A DNA stretch of 64,000 nt from Chalara sp. BL73 (Eukaryota; Ascomycota; Leotiomycetes; Helotiales): contig CAKJVC010000006.1 in assembly GCA_918026815.1 (NCBI GenBank), positions 1,178,001 to 1,242,000 of the forward strand. Direction: 5' to 3'. The notes beneath the pieces are model-generated. The model had not been told where the DNA came from. It was given only the letters and a program-made list of their open reading frames with translations, and made no database searches. Of the stretch, positions 11,811 through 22,915 are shown piece after piece. How positions within the stretch are numbered: position 1 is the first letter of the stretch; every line of letters begins with the position of its first letter. The position numbers and the translations under genes were made by a program.

Positions 11811-12616
11811 TAAACTAACTACCGAGTAGCCTCATATGTTGTGCCATTAGAGAAAGAGATCATAGCCGTTGCTAAAACGGTGTTTGAGTCTACTACCCCA
11901 ACTTCCAACTAAAGAGGTATCCGCGGAACACTTTATGAATCTTAAGCGTGCCGTAATTTATGGAGAGGAGATGTACAACTCGATTCCGAAACTTACCCTC
12001 TCATACACCTAACGTCAATTTGGACAATACCAGGAACTCTTTGAAAATCTAGAAGTACATACAAGGAGGTGAATGGATGTCCGTGACAAGATACACGGCC
12101 ACTCAGTAGTTTTCGGTGCGAAGGGGTAAGCGCGTGGAGAGCACCACAAAGGCGAAAGCGGGTATGCGTCTGCTTAGACAACACAGCAGCAGTCTGGTGC
12201 CCCCGGACAACGAGAGGGCGGGCCAGCTGGCGAAAGCAAGAGGGGCAGCGGAACTTGGCGAGAGAGCAAGACATGCAGCAGCGGGAATCAGGGCAGAAGC
12301 TCGAAGGCTTTTAAAGGAATTCATGGCGTGGCATTGGGACAAGGTGAAAGCAACGCAATCGGCATGGTACAAAAGATGAGAGCTGTCATACAGCCCACGG
12401 AAAATAACAGCTCAGGTGGAACCAATCTCTCAATGAGCCCCCTTTCCTTCTTTTTAACCTTCCTGTTATGCCTCATCCTCACCACTATCATCTTTTTTGC
12501 TTTCGTATCCAAAGGTCTCCTTTATGCAAGACAAAACCTGCCTTTTCGAAATCCTAGGATCATGCGGAGCTTGCCAAAGTTAGTTCTTTTATGCTCAAGA
12601 AAGGCTAACATTGGAC
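11811..12616. other. Spacer between convergent 2EXR genes
   Basis: Two overlapping plus-strand frames occur here: 87 codons at 12116-12379, Arg/Ala/Glu-rich; and one from ATG 12364 with a single hydrophobic segment that runs on to 12720, overlapping the antisense 2EXR copy. Neither resembles a known family, so I do not call genes. Confidence 0.35.
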
Positions 12617-13338
12617 TTAGAGCGAACCTAACTTGTGATCTACAAGATACTTTGTCATATACTCCCCCAAGGCAATCAAACTTTTTGTCTTCGTCTTATC
12701 TCCAACCTGGCGAAGTGTAATTTTATTAATCCCTGGAATTCCCAAGAAAACTTTGAAACCAGTGCGCTCGAGATAGGTATGCATGGCTCCTTCTTCTTTG
12801 TAGTGGCGTCGTAAATACGGGTATTCATTATCCACGAATTTGAAGTTTTGGGTATTTATACAGATCTCTTATTATTGTAGCATTCGCACGGCCGGCATTT
12901 CGAGTATTAGTTTCATTGTTCTGAAGGCACTTTGGGTACCATTCGATTGTGACTTCGCGCACATGCTTAAAGAATGCGTGGGTCGGAGGATAGTAGTACG
13001 GGGTTGCGACGTCAATGTCGAAGTTGTTGAAAGAGAGGAATAAAGGGTAGGCTTCTTGATTGATAAATCTGCAGGTCGATAGTAGAGCTGCTCTCGCTGC
13101 GCTAGGATACCGTCTTGAGAAGAATGTGTTGGCTGGAAGTACAAGCTTGTAGATTTCCATTCTCACTTCCGCCGGGAGTTTTCCCAAGAAGCCGCCTATG
13201 GAGGCGATGTTAGCAATGAATCATATTGCACAGATTTTGGGAATGCAAACAAGACCCCGAAGGTCCGGTAACGGTGCCTGCAATCGCAGGAGGCTGCTCG
13301 AGGGTATCTGCTGCCTCGCTCCTAGAATAAGCGTCCAT
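12617..13338 (-). pseudogene. 2EXR domain protein, copy 2, frameshifted
   Basis: The probable exon 1 is 13338-13251 (MDAYSRSEAAD...). A 55-bp intron (13250-13196, ends CTAACATCGCCTCCATAG) joins it to an exon beginning GFLGKLPAEVRMEIYKLVLP, the 2EXR signature. Then follow LLSTCRFINQEAYPLFLSF, FNNFDIDV and HVREVTIEWYP. At about 12835 the frame ends (PKLQIRG, stop), but the homologous continuation FVDNEYPYLRR... with FLGIPGINK is present in another frame down to 12617. Compared with copy 1, about ten codons are missing at the break, so this is a deletion plus frame change. The two copies share the intron phase (T|GC) and the segments PGI and LGEYM/LSEYM. Confidence 0.6.
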
Positions 13339-14280
13339 TGTGTCTTCTTTGGTTGCTGTCTAAGTCAAAAGCAAAGCGATGCAATTAACAAATGCTGGAG
13401 AGTCAAAGAAAGAGAACACACGTTGACTTGCTGATCTAAACCTGCTGACAAAAAATGTACAGGTAAGTTGTTATACAACGAGCGCACAGCCCAAGCGGGC
13501 AGATCGTGCGGGCGGCGGCGGGCGGCGTTTAGGTTTACAAGGTACAGCGCCACTCGAAGACAAGCTGTGTAGTGTTATCCACAAGGCTTAATTTCCCCGC
13601 GGGGCAACAAAATGGGTCCTGAATATTCTTTGCTCTTTCGCTAAATTTGTGGAGCGGCATCGGAAAGTGGCCACTCGGGAGCCTCTAATTGTGCGAGTTT
13701 AGGCAAGCTTTGCCGCCCGGATAATACCAAAATCAACGCTATCATCAACACCAACTCAGATATTGTAATTGAGCTTGGGAGTGACAAAAAGAAGTAGAAG
13801 AAGGTGAGGAGGAAGACGAACATGCAAGGTTACTTGATCCAGAGCCTCTTGCACTTTCTAGGGAGCCGGGAGAACAACAAGAAGAAGTGTGCAATATCAA
13901 TCGAAGTCCCGCTAGCTGTCGCTTTGACTGGTGCTGCTGCCATGTTTTCGAGGCTGACCTGCTCAATATTGGGGAGTGGCCTGCGAGCGCCTGAACTACC
14001 GCCAAAGATGTTACGGGTCACCAGATTATTTTGTACGCAAATCTCCCAGATTTGATAACAAAGGATCATTGTTCCCGCCGCCAACGCAGTGGTTTGATCT
14101 ATGTTGGAGAGTGAGTGGCTTACAGCTTGAAATTCCCGACACTCAGATCCATCCTTCATCATTCATTCCTTGTAGCAGACGTGCAGCGATATATTCTTTG
14201 CTGGTCCACGCAGTCTCCGCACGCTCTGGGTGCCTGGTGTCCATGACGGACCCGTTTTACGCTAGGCCGATCTCGCTTTG

Positions 14281-14660
14281 ATGAGCATAGTGGCGATGCC
14301 CGGTGTCGATAACATAGCTGTTTTGGGTGAGGTGACGCGGCTGTACCTTCGGTATCACAATGTCATCAAATATGGTAGCTACTATAAGAAGATCGACGAA
14401 ATGCGTGTCAAATATGGTACTGGATCCCATGCCGCTACTCATATAGCCGCAAATTCTAAACTGGCGCACTACAAGTCCTGTCGTCCGGATCGCCTTAAAT
14501 GAGATCTACCTGGCTGACCTGGATAACTACGACAAGATCTACTACCTCAGCAGCAAGTTCTATAAAGGCCTGCTCTTTTATAATGCACTCGGTGCTGAGG
14601 TCGTGTTCACTGCCATCACCAATGGTGAGCGTCAGCAACGCTGTACGTCCACAGAAGGTC
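14281..14660 (+). pseudogene. Cytochrome P450 5' fragment
   Basis: Two stretches resemble the N-terminal region of fungal P450 monooxygenases. The first is VTRLYLRYHNVIKYGSYY with KKIDEMRVKYG (about 14325-14416). The second, after an intron-like gap (GTACTG...CTAAACTGGCGCACTACAAG), is PVVRIALNEIYLADLDNYDKI followed by FYNALGAEVVFT and NGERQQR (about 14476-14645). The phase across the intron is off by one, and the helix I, ExxR and haem Cys regions are absent, so this is a broken remnant. It lies directly upstream of a LINE relic, which may have contributed to the truncation. Confidence 0.5.
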
Positions 14661-14839
14661 GGGTCAGCCATTGAGAGTGGCTTGTGCATAAGAAGTCCTG
14701 ATCCTAGGGGCGCTGAAATACTAGGAGATATCTCTCAGAAGATCATTATGCCTGGAAACCCGGAGGGCCTCCCCAGAGAGGCCATGTCCTAAGCCCCCTC
14801 GATCAATTTTCTGAAACCTTAGAATGCAAGTACAGTATA

Positions 14840-15612
14840 CAACTCGATCGATTTGAGAAACACCAACAGTACCTGGTACCACCGTGGTGGATCCCACCTT
14901 CTACCTATATTGATGAATCCGCGGAGGTGGCAATTACGCAACATGATGCTACGGAACAAGGAACGCTGTGTATTTACTCTAATAGGAGCGGTATCAATAA
15001 TCATGTCGGAGTGGCAAGCAACGAAACCGCCGAGTGGGCAGCGAAGGACGCCGCTGGATACAATTCAACAAAGGCAAACGGCGAACCGCTACCAGAAACA
15101 GACTCCCTAAGGACTCCGACGGCGACAGCGAGATCCATTATCCGTCGGGCGATGAGAGAGGAGTGGGAGCGATGCTGGGAATCGGTAAAATGCGGTAGAG
15201 AGTTCTTCAAATTCGGCGTACGGTCAGGAAAGGCGATACTCGATACATATGTCGGCACACAGGGAAATAAGCTTAGTCATTACGCAGATGCGTACGGGCA
15301 AGATCAACATGCGCGTGTACCTACACGCAATCAATAAATCCAATACCGACGAATACCAATATGGCAGTGGACCTTAGATAGAACGCTATGTCCTGCTGGA
15401 GTGTAGGGATTGGACGGAGGAGCGACATAAAATGTGGATAGGCAAGCGACTATGTGTGGACATTAAACGCATGTCCTGTAGCTCAACAATAGCAGTACAA
15501 GCAGCAAAGATGATTCTCCAGACAAGGCTTCTTGAGAAATTCCGAGCAGTCCCATCTACCGTACTCAAATACACAAAGCGTAAACGAGCGACAACTGGTA
15601 CATAGAAGTAGA
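14840..15612 (+). mobile_element. 3' remnant of a LINE (Tad1/I-like): RNase H and zinc-knuckle end
   Basis: Conceptual translation gives a lead-in PPWWIPPSTYIDESAEVA, then the RNase H opening TLCIYSNRSGINNHVG, NETAEWAAKDAAGYN, and the post-RNase H region [15 protein letters not shown] with [10 protein letters not shown]. In a second frame follow [30 protein letters not shown] and [12 protein letters not shown]. This is the order seen in fungal non-LTR retrotransposon ORF2 ends. The first catalytic Asp (normally YTDGSG) is Asn, and the frame changes near 15300. No reverse transcriptase domain is present upstream, as expected for a 5'-truncated dead copy. Confidence 0.7.
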
Positions 15613-16730
15613 GGAGGGCCAGGAAAGGCCTAACAAGTGCAGAGACATAGAGCAACTATCGGAGCTATCCGTAGAGGGGGAACTGCGATGAAGTAGAATG
15701 GGAAGCAATCCTTTGAGGGAATGACTTGTTTTCTGGGAGCGGAATGTGGGGGCACCTGTATTTACAGTCGTACGCTACATAGCCGCCACAAGGGCAGCTG
15801 GGACAGCCTATGAAATAATCGATCGACCGATCATCGCGCCCGGGATATCTAGAGTACTATAAGAAAATTCGGGCTGGTGAGACAGCGCGGAAGAATTCTT
15901 CGAGAAGACGGGGATATCTAGAAGCAATGTTCGAGGAGCATGTAGCGTGTGGGAGAAATCTTCTAGAAGAAAGCTTCCGAGAACAACTGGCTCTTCAAAG
16001 ATTTCTTCCAGAAGCTACGGTCTCCCCGGAATTAATTGATTGAGAACGTAGCGCCTCAGAACTTCCTTGGTAGCGCATAGCTTCTAGGAGAAGGTAAGGT
16101 ACCACTGGGGCTGCACCTCTGTCAACACCAAAGGTTGTTTCATGGGGTCGTTTGGAACTGAAAAGCAGTGGGAAATTCTGGTGAACGGTTAACAAGCTGT
16201 ATTGATCCGATCTATCTAAAGAGAAGAGCTTAGAAGGTGTAGAAGTGGGTGAAAAGTCTGGAAATGGGCGCCAAGGTGTGGATGTTGTTATAGTGATGTT
16301 ACTGGGAGAAATTAGCGAGGCTGTGCAACGCCTCACGTTCACAAGACACCGAAACACAGTAAGAAATCTTGGAGGCGGGCCATTTTCTCCGAGTGGTTTC
16401 AATGCCAACAAATTATTCGATTGGAAGGTTGTTCTTCGTCATCTGGATTCATCGGCTGTTGCCTGAATAAGGCTGTCGGTTCTGGTTAACCATCTCGCTT
16501 TGACAATCCGAAAATCCCTGAAAGATACCTCCGCAGACTCGGCACATTTCTTGTCAAGCGGGGCGCAGTGTCAACGGCCTCAAAGGCAGTTTTAAAAATT
16601 TTTATTTAAGGCGGACTCTAAGATTGACAAAATGCCTACAAAAAGATCCACGCTGCCTACATATCCATCTTGATTCTCTGTAACCCGGAAAATCCTGGAA
16701 CCTATAAATGTTGCGCCTCGCGTTCCTGTG
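15613..16730. other. Intergenic/promoter stretch upstream of the MFS gene
   Basis: No credible gene. Three TTCnnGAA motifs occur at about 15898, 15962 and 16002, resembling heat-shock-element units. A TATA-like CCTATAAATG lies at about 16700, some 30 bp before the MFS start codon. Confidence 0.35.
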
Positions 16731-18722
16731 ATGGTCTCGCACAACGATATCGAGATGGCTGATGTTATATCTCATACCAAGCACGAAAAGCCGATGATGC
16801 CCAGCGACTGCGACAATTCAGAGCCGGCCTTAAAGTCTACCCTGGAACCTCAGATAATGACTGTCAACAAACCAAAGCACTCAGCTTTCAATCCATTTTA
16901 TTCTTGCAAGCACCCAGGTCAATTTGATCTCGTCTCTGACAGGTCTCGAAAGCAGGTCTGGCTCTATCGACTCAAGCTGCTGCTGGGCCTTGTTTTCCCT
17001 TTTTTCCTTTCGTCTCTAGACACAACTATCATTGCAACTGCATTACCGCACATTGCGTCCGAATTTAGTAGGTTTTCCTTAGCAACTCAGCGGATTCATC
17101 GCTAATCGCATGTAGACTGGCTCTCGCATCAGTCATGGATTGTCAACACGTACACATTGCCAGCAACGGCATTTCTGCCGCCAATGGGCTTGATGGCCCA
17201 TCTTTTTGGTCGCCATTCGACCCTTCAGGCATCCATATTTCTATTCCTCATTGGCAGTATCCTCTGTACCTTTGCACCTAACATACCTGTCCTTCTAGTT
17301 GGGCGAATCTTGTCTGGTATGTCCAGTGCCGGCTTCGACGTCCTTGTGACAGTGATCTTAAGCGATCGGGTCAATTTACGCGATAACAGCACCCAGAACA
17401 CTCTCTTTGGGCTTGTCGCAGGACTAGCATTTGGCGTGGGTCCCAACGTAGGTGGTATCATCGTTGAGAACAAGGGATGGCGGTGGTGCTTTGGCATCAA
17501 CCTACCAGTATGTGTCGCCGGGCACGTATTCGCTTTTTTCCTCCTCCGCACAGAGCTTGTAGGGCCTTCACCTATCAATATTGTCGACCCCACGACCGGC
17601 AGCAGCATGTCCATTCCTTCGACAAAGAGATGGACAACCAAGCTCCTTGTAATAGACTATTATGGCCTTGTACTCTTTCTGGCTGCAGTCATCACTTTTC
17701 TGATTGCTCTGGATTGTGGGGCTCATTCCTATTCCTGGAAACATCATCTTACAATTACCCTCCTGGTCGTCTCTATTGTGTGCCTCATTCTCTTCATCGG
17801 GTTCGAAGCCGGCCTCGAGCAAAATGGTTGGCTCACCCGCCGCTTCCCTGATTCTCATGTCGCCCGCATGACTCCCATGATGCCTATCAACCTCTTTTAC
17901 AGCAAAGACTTTCGCATCCTCTCTCTTCTTAACTTTACTGGCGGCATAGCTATGTTCTCCATGTTCTACTTTATTTCCCTCTACTTCCTCCTTGTGCAAA
18001 ACTACGAGCCCGCGCGAGCCGGCCTACAGCTCATCTTCTACCTGCCTGGTCTCGGAGTGGGGGTCTACCTTGCCATGTTCATGCTCAACATCTGGCCGCG
18101 GCAAACCTTTCCGCCAATCTTCATCGGGCAGATGTTCAAGACAGTCTTCTTCGGCCTACTGACCATGGCATTGAATTTGCGAAGCGAACCGTTCATTTAT
18201 GTGTGTATGGTCTGCGCAGGCCTCGGGAGTGGGCTGAACGCAATGCCGATCCCTCTACACGGCATCGCAAGACGGCGGGGCCAGCTTGCACAAGTTATCG
18301 GCACGCTGGAATTCTTCTTTCCTTTCGGTGGCACTGTCGGCATAGGCATCATGTCTTCCGTCCTCAACTCGCGCCTCTCGTCCGGGTTTCGCAGGGAATT
18401 CGGTGAAACCCAGCCCACGAATCAAACAAACATTGGAACATCTGATAGCCCAAACACCCTCAGGGATATTACTGATCTACCCCCCGAGATCCAAGACATA
18501 GTCAATCGCGTTGTCAAAGACGCGCTTGTGGTATCGTTCCAAGCAATCCTGCCACTGATCGCCTGCGGTTCGTTTGCAGCCTTGTTTTTGGGGAATGTCT
18601 GGATCCGTGGTAAGAGGCGCAAGACTCCGTCCTCCTCGCCAGCCACCTCTACATCGGTCGGCTCATCCGCACCTCGAATGCCATCGTGGAGTGAGCTCTC
18701 CATCCTGCGCAAGTATGCATAG
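16731..18722 (+). CDS. MFS multidrug transporter, DHA2-type (14 membrane segments)
   Basis: Exon 1 (16731-17067) and exon 2 (17116-18722), with a 48-bp intron (GTAGGT...CTAATCGCATGTAG), encode 647 residues; the junction reads SEFNWLSHQSWIVNTYTLP. A cytosolic tail of about 85 residues precedes the first membrane helix (LDTTIIATALPHIASEF, the DHA2 signature). Motif A is degenerate (MAHLFGRHSTL). Motif C appears as FGVGPNVGGII, followed by WRWCFGINLPV. Family members export drugs, toxins or secondary metabolites across the plasma membrane in exchange for protons; the substrate here is unknown. The start is the ATG after GTTCCTGTG; an in-frame GTG just before it is not used. The frame is intact, unlike most of its neighbours. 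No biosynthetic core gene is adjacent. Confidence 0.88.
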
Positions 18723-18801
18723 TCTCTTTCCCAGACCCCCTTTATCTTCTCCTCCCAAAACGTACTCTATCTTGCTTCCACAATATCTGAATACTCTTGA
18801 G

Positions 18802-19224
18802 ATGTCCGAGTACAGACCTCTTTCCTTATTTCCTCCTCAGATAGTGCTTATACGAGAAGTGCTAACCTCCCAACGTTCCAGACTTCTCCGTATCGTCAAC
18901 ATTCTTATCCCGGTCGAGTCCATATACTACTTCATCGCTTTGCAGCGCTTTAAATCGAGCCCTTCTTCATCTGCGGAGGCATCTGTGGAGGCGTCAGCAC
19001 GTGCACGAGAGCAAAAGGAGGCACAGAAACGAGAAGATGAACGCCAGGATGATGAACAACAGAAGTTGATCGATATGGCTAATGACGAGGGCGAGAGGGG
19101 TGGGAGGCGGAAGGAGGTAAATAGGCCTGCGCTGGTGAGATACTGGCAGGAAGGGTTTCTTGGCGCGGAGGACTTAACCAGACGGTGGAGGGAAGGCAGA
19201 ACAGAGGCGACGGAGCCCGTTTAG
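18802..19224 (+). CDS. Small unknown protein, possible membrane anchor plus charged helix
   Basis: A single-exon frame from ATG 18802 gives 140 residues. A hydrophobic segment (about residues 30-50, LLRIVNILIPVESIYYFIAL) is followed by a long Glu/Arg/Ala/Gln-rich region predicted to be helical (SAEASVEASARAREQKEAQK) and a basic C-terminus. It lies 80 bp downstream of the MFS gene on the same strand. I recognise no family. The start could also lie further upstream in the same frame, overlapping the MFS 3' end. Confidence 0.4.
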   Translation: MSEYRPLSLFPPQIVLIREVLTSQRSRLLRIVNILIPVESIYYFIALQRFKSSPSSSAEASVEASARAREQKEAQKREDERQDDEQQKLIDMANDEGERGGRRKEVNRPALVRYWQEGFLGAEDLTRRWREGRTEATEPV

Positions 19225-19857
19225 TGAATCTCATTTTTCTTGTTAAATTGGATCAAGATCCGGCGTGCAACTTTGATGATCAGGATAGGTTAGGATACCG
19301 CCTCTCATCAATTCCTCGGCCCAACGGACACTTCCGTAATGCTCTAAAACGAAGTACAGTCAAACCTCCATAAAGCAGCCCTGCGAGACCACTGATATTT
19401 AAACAACTATCAAGGGTTGCTTATATCAAATATTGTAGCACTTTAAGTGCAGTACTATTTATGAGAGTGTTAGAAATTGAAATCATCATTAACTTACGGT
19501 CTTCATATCCTAACCGTTCCCTTCTGTTACGTGATTGAAATAATGACCGAGCGCATGTCGATCTTTTTAAAAAAGGGTAACGTATTTTCACCCTGGTGGC
19601 CGAAGATGTTTAGCCCTTCACTTGGCAGCATCTCTCGCATAACTTCACTCTACGCTCGAACATCTATAAAATTATCAAAATACCCCAATCGCTGGCAGTT
19701 CTAGGCTGATGGCAAGGCACGAAGGTGACTGTGCCGTAGTTTAAACAATAGTGCCAAACGCCAACCACCATAGAGAATTGCCAGAAAATCAATCTTCCTA
19801 AAACGCCAAATTCATAGGATTCGTTATAGCTGTAACTGCGTCGGTCTTGATACAATT
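19225..19857. other. Gene-free stretch
   Basis: Nothing recognised; AT-rich with short frames only. Confidence 0.35.
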
Positions 19858-20843
19858 TTAATTAAGTTTGATAGGCCGTGAAATAGGATGAACGCTCCCA
19901 TAGCAACGCTTGCTAATTTTCCCAACACCTATGCGCTCGCAATAATTTCTCCTGTGCTCAATCAACACGATGTGAGCTATGCCATCTTGAGCGAGCTTTC
20001 CACTGCTGAAGGTTGCCTCAGAAGAAGCCGTGGATAAAGGCTGACGGGAAGAACTAGCCACCATAATACATTCAATTTTGGTCGTTGTGCATTTGTAGGC
20101 CTTTGCTGGTCCGTTCAATAGATGCGGAATTGGTACGATTCCGGATGCCGTTAAAGAGGGTTTCTCAATACAACACCGTGGCCGGAAGCCATCGTTGATG
20201 ACTGAAGCCTCCATTAGGGCCGAATATGCGAAAAGTTCAAGTACGATAGGTTGGGGTAATGATTCAGGGCACGATAACCTAGAAGGAATAGCACCTTCTG
20301 AAGCGCATGGAGTTTGCATTTCATATGATGTCACGGCCGATTTTACTATGCTTGCATCCAACTGAGCCTGGTCGTCGAAGAACTCTTTGGACAATTCAAT
20401 ACTGATCTTTGATCGTCCACCATGGGTGGAAAAGCCAATACTATTTGTCCAGCCGCACCAACTCCAGCTTGGATGAAGAGAAATCCTATTCGAGACTTCC
20501 TGACTGCTTTGAAATTTGCGCTCACAACAAAGGGCAGCAGATATGTCACGAACTGGCAGTCCTATGATACAGGGATAATTTTAACTCTCAGCAGGTTCGT
20601 TGGCGATGCCCCGAAAGCGCTATATCGATCTTCCTCAAAAGAGTAACCCCGGGTTGAGCATTCAGAAAACTGTCTTTGCCACCAGCTAAATTTTGTGTAC
20701 GGATAATGGCCGTAGAGTTGACCAGTTTTCCCATAAGGGAACCTTGGGCTATCCTCATAGGTGTCTTCACTATATGCTGAATTGAGGTAACGGAAGTGTA
20801 CCTGATGTATGGCTCTAGTCAGCGGCCGCAAGATTACAAACAC
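19858..20843 (-). pseudogene. C-terminal relic of a HET-domain protein
   Basis: On the minus strand, one frame (20843-20562) contains WWQRQFSECSTRGYSFEEDR and YSAFGA, the HET-protein block normally near 'EEYSxRxLTYPEDRL.AFSGI'. A second frame reads LHPSWSWCGWTNSIGFS, the 'PSWSWAGW' block, and then continues about 175 residues to a stop at 19858. The two are in different frames with an in-frame stop between, and the HET domain proper is missing. It therefore looks like a decayed 3' portion of a heterokaryon-incompatibility family gene. A second, fuller HET copy lies at 40893-43863. Confidence 0.5.
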
Positions 20844-21929
20844 TTTATGCCATCAATGGAAGTTCCACATACCACGAAATGTACTTTGGAGGTTTAAACA
20901 AGCTCCTTGACGGAACCTATTCATTTGGGGTTTGTTTTATACATTTTTGTAGATCACAGCTTCCTTGTGGTAAGGGGCACTAGAGTGATGCCAGTTAAAA
21001 ATCAGTGCAAAAGTTATATTTCTCGACGCTGATCTCGAGTAAGCTTTAACGCTTTTGTAAAACGAATAGGAGGGTGTGTGCAGTGATTAGTTGAATAATC
21101 ATGCGTGGTATAGAAAGCACAGAAAATTGATTCGAGGTATTCGTATTAAAAGGAAGTGATTGGCTGAAAGGACTAAAAAGTGGAACACACTAGGTTCTAT
21201 AGTAGGCGGAACTCGGTTTTCCGTAAAGCATACTTTTTTGGGTTAGAGTTGTGGTGGCTAGGGTACCTGTTTGTACGTAGATTAGTTATTGAATGGGGGA
21301 CAGGTCATGTCCTCATTCCTCCATTCAACCTTCAACAATCAATCACATTCAACCTAAGCAATCCACGTAAAGACGTGGTGTTGCCACAGGTAGAGTGATC
21401 CGACAGTACCCTTGCTAGTGCTGTCACGTAATTAGCCGCCGTCCCACCACGGAGACCCGGTCCTTGGCTCGGTCCTCGGAAAGTATCAAGCAGCCGCTGG
21501 TATTTACTTAAGACCCGATCGCCGAAACGTAGACACTGCTGCAGGGGGGTAAACCAATTCACCACAACATTTGAATCGTTTGATATTGGTTTTAATGTGG
21601 GCCAAAACCCAAGGTTATGAAGACCTGCGCCTCTTAGGCTGTCGGTATTAGCCGCATATCTGGAGCCGTGAGAGGCATCCGTAGAGCTGTGACGCGTGTC
21701 GAGAGGAGGCTGGCGTTAATCCAATATCACCACAGAGATTGCAGGCCTGTATTAAGGACAAGGACAAAGACAAGACGAACCGCCAGCTGAGACTGAGTAT
21801 AAGTAGCCAACATCTCGCAGGCATCTTGAGGCGCCCTGCGACAGTCGTCTCACAAACCTTCCAGCAATTATAAATTGTTGGAGTTGTATTAACCCCCGTT
21901 GTCTTCCAGAATATTCAAAAACTCGCAAA
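20844..21929. other. Upstream region of the RTA1 gene
   Basis: No coding or repeat feature recognised. A short pyrimidine-rich lead and AAAATGG context precede the RTA1 ATG at 21930. Confidence 0.35.
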
Positions 21930-22915
21930 ATGGCCAGCCACGCCCCAACTAAATACCAATACAACCCCTCTCTCCCTGTATTTGCCACTATCGCAACTCT
22001 CTTTGGGTTGTCTGCCGGTTGTCACATTATCCAGTTACTGCATAACAGGACATGGTACTTCGTGCCTTTTACGATTGGTACAATTTGTATGTGTTCTCAC
22101 ATAAACCAACACCTACAAATCTAATCCGCGTTGCATTATTGAAGTAGTGGGCTACGCAGCACGAAGTATAAATGCAAGCCAGACCCCAGACTGGATACTT
22201 GCCCCATTCCTTATCCAGACTCTCGTTCCCATGCTTGGCCCAGCGCCTTTTGCAGCCTCGACATACGTGGTTCTAGGCCGAATTATAAGATTTGTTGACG
22301 CCGAACACCTCTCCTTTAAATCAACGAGGTCGCTAACTAAGATTTTCGTGTGTGGAGATGTGTTTTCTTTTCTGGTCCAGTTTCTTGGTGTGTTAGTTCT
22401 AATGTTCTTGGCCGTGCCTGTTTGCATAGGAGTACGCTAACACACTCTAAGGCGGCAGTATCCTTGCAGGAACAAGCAGTAAAAACGCGTTTTATTGCGG
22501 TCAGAACATCATCTTCTTTGGCCTAGGGATTCAAATCATCTTCTTTGGGTGCTTCATTATTGCAATATTTACTTTTCACTATCGTATTATTCGGTTACCG
22601 ACCACCATCAGTCTCCAGACTAAGTTGCCTTGGGGACAATATATCGCGGTTCTCTACTTCTCTTCTTTCCTTGCTCTAGCCCGATCTGTTTTGAGGGTTG
22701 CGAAGTTTGCGACAGGACAACATGGTGCGATTCAGATTTCGGACATCTATTTGTACTGTTTTGACTCAGCCCTGATGCTGCTTTGTTCTGCGGCATTTAA
22801 TGTGCCGGACTTGAGTCAGGTGGAATCACGCCGCAACCAAACGACTTTTATAAGCATCGGGCCAGACGACACTCGATCGATGACGGAGCGAGAGGCAAGA
22901 ATTCCTTCCGCTTAA
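21930..22915 (+). CDS. RTA1-family membrane protein (lipid-translocating exporter-like)
   Basis: Three exons, 21930-22086, 22145-22387 and 22452-22915, with 58- and 64-bp introns (both with CTAA-type branch sites) give 287 residues in phase. Family marks are the first helix near residues 12-32, VGYAARS, FLIQTLVPMLGPAPFAAS, YVVLGRIIR, CGDVFSFLVQFLGGSILA, GQNIIFFGLGIQI and LARSVLRVAKF. Seven membrane segments are expected. Family members, including yeast Rta1 and Rsb1, are linked to resistance to amphipathic compounds and to sphingoid-base export. The length is typical of the family, and no frameshift or missing block is seen. Confidence 0.88.

Noticed and set aside
12116..12720. Two overlapping plus-strand frames (Arg/Ala-rich 87 codons; a one-TM frame from ATG 12364)
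   Set aside because: No family similarity, no splice support, and the second overlaps the 2EXR pseudogene on the other strand.
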